A stretch of 8,397 bases of DNA from CAG-1000 sp964345385 (GTDB taxonomy: Bacteria; Bacillota_I; Bacilli_A; RF39; UBA660), in NCBI GenBank assembly GCA_964345385.1, contig CAYFQM010000027.1, positions 1 through 8,397 on the forward strand. Reading direction: 5' to 3'. A program made the position numbers and the translations under genes. Below the pieces are notes generated by a model, which was given only the letters and a program-made list of their open reading frames with translations, did no database searches and was not told the origin of the DNA. Positions 5,167 through 8,397 of this stretch are shown here, in pieces. Numbering within the stretch: position 1 is the first letter of the stretch; every line of letters starts with the position of its first letter.

Positions 5167-6052
5167 AATATTAGGTAGAAATATTGCTGATTCTTTTATA
5201 GGAGTATTTAGAAACTTTTCATTATCACTTGCTAGTATTTCATGTATTACTATTACTCTTATTTTAGTAGGTGGTAGCATTATATTATCTTATAATGTTA
5301 ATAGTTTTACTAACTCTATAGAAAAAGATATGACAATTGTGGTATTTGTTAATAGAGGAACTACTCAAGAAGAACATGATGCAATAAAACAATCTATTAG
5401 TGTTTTAAATAATATAGAATCTATAAAATTTGTAAGTAAAGAAACTACAAGAAAATCTATGGCTAAAGAAAGTGAAGTATTTAATACAATTATGAATCAA
5501 TATACTGAGGAGACAAATCCATTACAAGATTCATTTTTAGTGAAAGTAAAAGATATAGAAACTATTGGTATTACTGCTGATCAAGTACAAAAGATAGATA
5601 ATGTAGATTTGGTAAAGTATGGAGAAGGTTCAGTAGAAGAATTAGTAAAAATATTTAATTTGACAAAAAAAATATCATATGTTGTTGTTGTTGCTTTAGT
5701 AGTTGTTACTGCATTTTTAATTAGTAATACTATTAAAATTACTATCCAATCTAGATATAAAGAAATTGAAATAATGAGGTTAGTAGGAGCATCTAATTCA
5801 TTTATTAAACAACCATTTTTCTTTGAAGGTATTATTTTAGGAATACTAGGGTCTATCTTACCAATAGGAGCACTTTGTTATGGATATTATTATTTATATG
5901 ATAAATTAAATGGTCAAATATTTACGGCAATTATAAAATTAGTTAGACCAAGTGCTATATTATTTAATGTTTCTATAACTGTTTTAATAGTTGGTGTGGT
6001 AGTAGGAGCATTTGGTAGTTTTACTTCAGTAAGGAAATATTTAAAGATATGA
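5153..6052 (+). CDS. ftsX: FtsX, membrane subunit of the FtsEX complex
   Basis: FtsX carries the ATP-driven signal of FtsE across the membrane to a cell-wall hydrolase. The 299 residues have the family layout: a cytosolic start, membrane segment 1 (about 24-46), a large outer loop (about 47-172), segment 2 (174-195), a cytosolic stretch with the conserved EIEIMRLVGAS (205-214), then segments 3 (224-247) and 4 (267-290). The outer loop is where partner coiled-coil hydrolases bind in characterised systems. AAAGGA (5137-5142) lies 10 bases before the ATG. The start overlaps the ftsE end by 14 bases, and the TGA stop overlaps the ATG of the M23 gene as ATGA. These overlaps argue that ftsE, ftsX and the hydrolase act together. 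Confidence 0.96.
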   Translation: MRVIRILGRNIADSFIGVFRNFSLSLASISCITITLILVGGSIILSYNVNSFTNSIEKDMTIVVFVNRGTTQEEHDAIKQSISVLNNIESIKFVSKETTRKSMAKESEVFNTIMNQYTEETNPLQDSFLVKVKDIETIGITADQVQKIDNVDLVKYGEGSVEELVKIFNLTKKISYVVVVALVVVTAFLISNTIKITIQSRYKEIEIMRLVGASNSFIKQPFFFEGIILGILGSILPIGALCYGYYYLYDKLNGQIFTAIIKLVRPSAILFNVSITVLIVGVVVGAFGSFTSVRKYLKI

Positions 6053-7209
6053 AAAATAATGTATTTAAAATATTAGTTGTTTTATTAATTTCATTTGTAT
6101 TTATCAATGTTAATGCAGCAACATCGTTAAAAGATTTAAAAAATTCTTTAGCAAAATGTATTGCAGAGAAAAATACAATATTAAAAAAAGAAGCAGAAAT
6201 AAAAGCGAAGATGCAACAAATTAGTTCAGAAATAAAAGCATTAATAGACAAAATAGAAGATAACAATAGAAAAATAGAAGAATCAAGAAAGAAAATAATT
6301 GAACTTGAAGCAGAAATAAAAGAAAAACAAGTTGAAATTGATAAACTTATATCTTTTAAACAAACGACTAAAGGAAACAAATTATATTTAGAATATATTT
6401 TTGAAGCTAAAACATTTACGGATTTTATTTATAGAAGCGCTATTGTTGAACAACTTTCTAAATATAATGATCAATTAATTGATGAAATGAATGCCTTAAT
6501 TGAAGAAAACAAACGACTTCAAGCTCAATTGCAAGAAGAAATTAATAAGTCTGAAGGAGATGTAAAAACATTAAATAATAAAATTAGATCACTTGGATTA
6601 GATGTTCAAAATTTAAGTGAAGAAAGAATTGATGTTGAAGCAGATATCCAATCTAAACAAAGAGAAGTTGATTACTTAATAGGTGAATATGCTAGAAATG
6701 GTTGTTCTGATGAAATGAGTATTAATGAATGTATTAAGATGCCTTATGCAACAGGACTTACAAGACCGCTTCAATTTGGTTATATAAGTAGTAATTATGG
6801 ATGGAGACTTCATCCTACTATGGGATATTATAGAATGCACAACGGTATAGATATAGGACTTCCAGAAAGAAATAAAGTATATGCTTCTGCAACTGGTAAA
6901 GTATCTAGAATAGTACATCGTTCTAGTTGTGGAGGTAATCAAGTTTACATTAGGCATTTAGTAAATGGAAAAGAATATACTACAGTTTACATGCATTTAC
7001 TAGATTATTATGTTAAAGTTGGAGATATTGTAACGTTATATGATGTTGTTGGTATTGTTGGTGGTGCAAGCACTTGGTGGGATTCTTGTACAACAGGAGC
7101 ACATTTGCATTTTGGTGTAATGGTAGGATGGAATAATACATATTATGTAGACCCAAGAAATTATATTAATTTTCCTCCTAAAGGATCATCATTTTATTCT
7201 AGATTTTAG
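6049..7209 (+). CDS. Secreted coiled-coil M23 (LytM) peptidoglycan endopeptidase, EnvC-like partner of FtsEX
   Basis: This 386-residue exported protein probably cuts peptide cross-links of the cell wall under FtsEX control. Residues 1-23 form a signal peptide, with likely cleavage after VNA. A long coiled coil (about 28-210) contains Lys/Glu/Ile repeats and a central break near FKQTTKGNKLY. The C-terminal M23 domain (about 235-375) has all expected zinc and catalytic residues: H264 and D268 in HNGID, H316 in YMHLL, and H352 and H354 in GAHLHFG. E. coli EnvC has a similar layout but a degenerate, inactive LytM domain; here it looks active. Cysteines C219, C227, C294 and C347 could form disulfides outside the cell. 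Translation is coupled to ftsX through the ATGA overlap. This is the last gene before a strong terminator. Confidence 0.93.
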   Translation: MKNNVFKILVVLLISFVFINVNAATSLKDLKNSLAKCIAEKNTILKKEAEIKAKMQQISSEIKALIDKIEDNNRKIEESRKKIIELEAEIKEKQVEIDKLISFKQTTKGNKLYLEYIFEAKTFTDFIYRSAIVEQLSKYNDQLIDEMNALIEENKRLQAQLQEEINKSEGDVKTLNNKIRSLGLDVQNLSEERIDVEADIQSKQREVDYLIGEYARNGCSDEMSINECIKMPYATGLTRPLQFGYISSNYGWRLHPTMGYYRMHNGIDIGLPERNKVYASATGKVSRIVHRSSCGGNQVYIRHLVNGKEYTTVYMHLLDYYVKVGDIVTLYDVVGIVGGASTWWDSCTTGAHLHFGVMVGWNNTYYVDPRNYINFPPKGSSFYSRF

Positions 7210-7235
7210 TATTAGTGAAAGCTAATACTTTTTTT
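7208..7235 (+). terminator. Intrinsic terminator of the YitT-ftsEX-M23 operon
   Basis: AGTATTAG (7208-7215) pairs perfectly with CTAATACT (7222-7229) around a TGAAAG loop, followed by a run of T to 7235. The stem starts inside the TAG stop codon of the M23 gene. Confidence 0.88.
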
Positions 7236-7247
7236 ATAAAATAAAAA

Positions 7248-7256
7248 TGATATAAT
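7248..7256 (+). promoter_or_regulatory. Extended -10 promoter of whiA
   Basis: TGATATAAT matches the extended -10 pattern exactly. It lies 13 bases after the preceding terminator and 26 bases before the whiA ATG, leaving room for a leader of about 20 bases with AAAAGGAA (7271-7278). No clear -35 box is seen. Confidence 0.7.
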
Positions 7257-7282
7257 AAAATTACAATTAAAAAAGGAATAAT

Positions 7283-8206
7283 ATGTCATATACAAGTAAC
7301 ATTAAAAATGAAATAGCAAATATAGAATATAGTATTAGTGAAACTATGGCTGAGCTTTCTGCTATATTAAATATAGCGGTTATAATAAATAATGATTCAT
7401 TTACTCTTAATATACAAAATATTAGTGTTGCAAGAAGAATATATAAATTAATAAAAGAGATATATCATATAGATATTATTATGAACAATGAAGAGTATAA
7501 TATTTTGCGCGGTAAAAAAATTGTGTCACTTATTGTTAAAGATAAATTTAAAATGATACTTGAAGATTTATGTATAATTTATAATAATGAGAGAATTTAT
7601 GAACCAAAAGATTATTTAATAGAAACTTCAGAAGATAAAAAAGCATATTTAAGAGGAGTATTTTTAATTTGTGGTAGTATAAATGACCCTAAGACAAGTA
7701 GATATCATGCTGAGTTTGTAATAGAAAATGAGATTACAGCTAATTTTATAAATGACTTATTAAATGAATTGGGATTTAATAGTAAAATATTAAAAAGAAA
7801 TAAGAACTATATGGTATATATAAAAGAAAGTGAAAAAATAAGTGATTTTATTAAACTATTAAATGCACTAAATTCATTATTTTATTATGAAGATATAAGA
7901 ATATATAGAGATCATAAAAATATGACTAATAGACTTAATAATTGTGAGCAGGCTAATGTTGATAAATTAATAGAGGCATCGAGTAATCAATTAAAGTTGA
8001 TAAATAAGTTAAAAGAATTATATGATTTTGATTTACTTGATGAAAAAATTAAAGAAGTTTGTTTTTATAAAGAAAAATATCCTGAAACATCTATGAATGA
8101 ACTTGCTCAAATAATATCTATGGAAACAGAAAAACAAATTACTAAAAGTGGCATTAATCATAGATTTAGAAAAATAAAAGAAATGGTAGAACAAAAAAGT
8201 ATATAA
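7283..8206 (+). CDS. whiA: WhiA, DNA-binding protein with LAGLIDADG-like and helix-turn-helix domains
   Basis: WhiA is a conserved Gram-positive DNA-binding protein: a sporulation regulator in Streptomyces, and linked to cell division and chromosome segregation in Bacillus. The 307 residues comprise an N-terminal domain (about 1-110), a core derived from LAGLIDADG homing endonucleases (AYLRGVFLICGSINDP, 121-136, then KTSRYHAEF), the family blocks YEDIRIYRDHKNMTNRL and NCEQANVDK, and a C-terminal helix-turn-helix (about 255-305) with ITKSGINHRFRKI. Length is normal for the family. The start is supported by AAAAGGAA 4 bases before the ATG. In Bacillus whiA sits with rapZ (yvcJ) and yvcK; here it stands alone between the ftsEX unit and a pilin-like gene, so that context is lost. 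Confidence 0.95.
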   Translation: MSYTSNIKNEIANIEYSISETMAELSAILNIAVIINNDSFTLNIQNISVARRIYKLIKEIYHIDIIMNNEEYNILRGKKIVSLIVKDKFKMILEDLCIIYNNERIYEPKDYLIETSEDKKAYLRGVFLICGSINDPKTSRYHAEFVIENEITANFINDLLNELGFNSKILKRNKNYMVYIKESEKISDFIKLLNALNSLFYYEDIRIYRDHKNMTNRLNNCEQANVDKLIEASSNQLKLINKLKELYDFDLLDEKIKEVCFYKEKYPETSMNELAQIISMETEKQITKSGINHRFRKIKEMVEQKSI

Positions 8207-8221
8207 ATATAACAATTATAT

Positions 8222-8251
8222 TTGATATTGAAATAGTAAAATAGTTATAAT
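8222..8251 (+). promoter_or_regulatory. Probable promoter of the prepilin-like gene
   Basis: TTGATA (8222-8227) is followed by an 18-base spacer and TATAAT (8246-8251). A second TATAAT overlaps at 8251-8256. Transcription should start near 8258-8263, close to GGAGG at 8267-8271. The region is nearly pure A/T, so some match is expected by chance. Confidence 0.55.
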
Positions 8252-8275
8252 ATAATTATATTATATGGAGGATAA

Positions 8276-8397
8276 ATGAAAAATAATAAAGGCTTCACAT
8301 TAGTAGAAATACTTGCAGTAATAGTGGTACTAGCAATATTAATTATAATAATAGTACCTAATATATTAAAAATGTATACAAAAGCAAGAAAAGAAGT
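8276..8397 (+). CDS. Type IV prepilin-like protein, N-terminal part (runs off the window)
   Basis: Only the first 40 codons are in the window. They hold a textbook class III prepilin signal: a short basic leader MKNNKG, then F7-TLVE with the key glutamate E11, and a hydrophobic helix of about 20 residues (ILAVIVVLAILIIIIVP). Prepilin peptidase would cut between G6 and F7 and methylate the phenylalanine. Such proteins are subunits of type IV pili, type II secretion pseudopili or the competence pseudopilus (ComGC type); the fragment cannot distinguish these. GGAGG (8267-8271) lies 4 bases before the ATG, and a separate promoter precedes it, so it likely starts a new transcription unit. Confidence 0.88.
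   Translation, partial: MKNNKGFTLVEILAVIVVLAILIIIIVPNILKMYTKARKE

Noticed and set aside
8205..8223. Hairpin AAATATAA-CAA-TTATATTT after whiA as a terminator
   Set aside because: The stem is all A:T, no T run follows it, and it overlaps the next -35 box; too weak to call.
1..8397. Mycoplasma-type genetic code (UGA = Trp)
   Set aside because: Tryptophans are encoded by TGG, ftsX ends in TGA inside an ATGA overlap, and RF2, which such organisms lack, is present.
1..8397. tRNA or rRNA genes, CRISPR arrays, insertion sequences, T-box or riboswitch leaders
   Set aside because: No cloverleaf, no regularly spaced repeats, no transposase or long inverted repeats, and no conserved riboswitch core were seen; the leader of thrS is outside the window.

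Overview
The window is very AT-rich DNA from a walled, low-GC Gram-positive bacterium. It carries FtsEX with a secreted peptidoglycan hydrolase, WhiA, and strong GGAGG ribosome binding sites. A rubrerythrin/rubredoxin pair points to an anaerobic life. UGA is used as a stop codon (ends of ftsX and of the small ORF at 2186) and the UGA-specific release factor RF2 is present, so the code is standard and not the Mycoplasma code. A Bacillota/Bacilli-type gut anaerobe is the best guess; genus and species cannot be read from this sequence. All genes lie on the + strand.

Layout. (1) 1-1340: 3' two thirds of thrS (threonyl-tRNA synthetase) and its terminator. The first ~140 bases still align to ThrRS in the same frame but hold an in-frame TAA and a 16-A run, so the gene is either broken or badly sequenced at the edge. 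(2) 1390-2162: a consensus promoter, rubrerythrin, a loop-deleted rubredoxin and a terminator, forming a peroxide-defence operon. (3) 2169-3530: an unrecognised 52-residue ORF ending in UGA, a hairpin six bases later, then prfB (RF2) and its terminator. (4) 3535-7235: an operon of a YitT-family membrane protein, ftsE, ftsX and a coiled-coil M23 endopeptidase. FtsE and FtsX form an ATP-driven membrane complex that probably controls the M23 enzyme outside the cell. (5) 7248-8206: whiA with its own extended -10 promoter. (6) 8222-8397: promoter, ribosome binding site and first 40 codons of a type IV prepilin-like gene that runs off the window.

The most interesting spot is the front of prfB. This RF2 gene has no programmed frameshift. 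Instead, a small ORF in the same reading frame ends at a UGA just before a terminator-like hairpin, and no stop codon lies between that UGA and the prfB start. This could be a different form of RF2 self-regulation, by UGA-dependent attenuation or readthrough. That is a hypothesis; a plain small gene with its own terminator is the simpler alternative. Several genes here also have -10 boxes only 5-8 bases before an ATG, which suggests very short or absent leaders.
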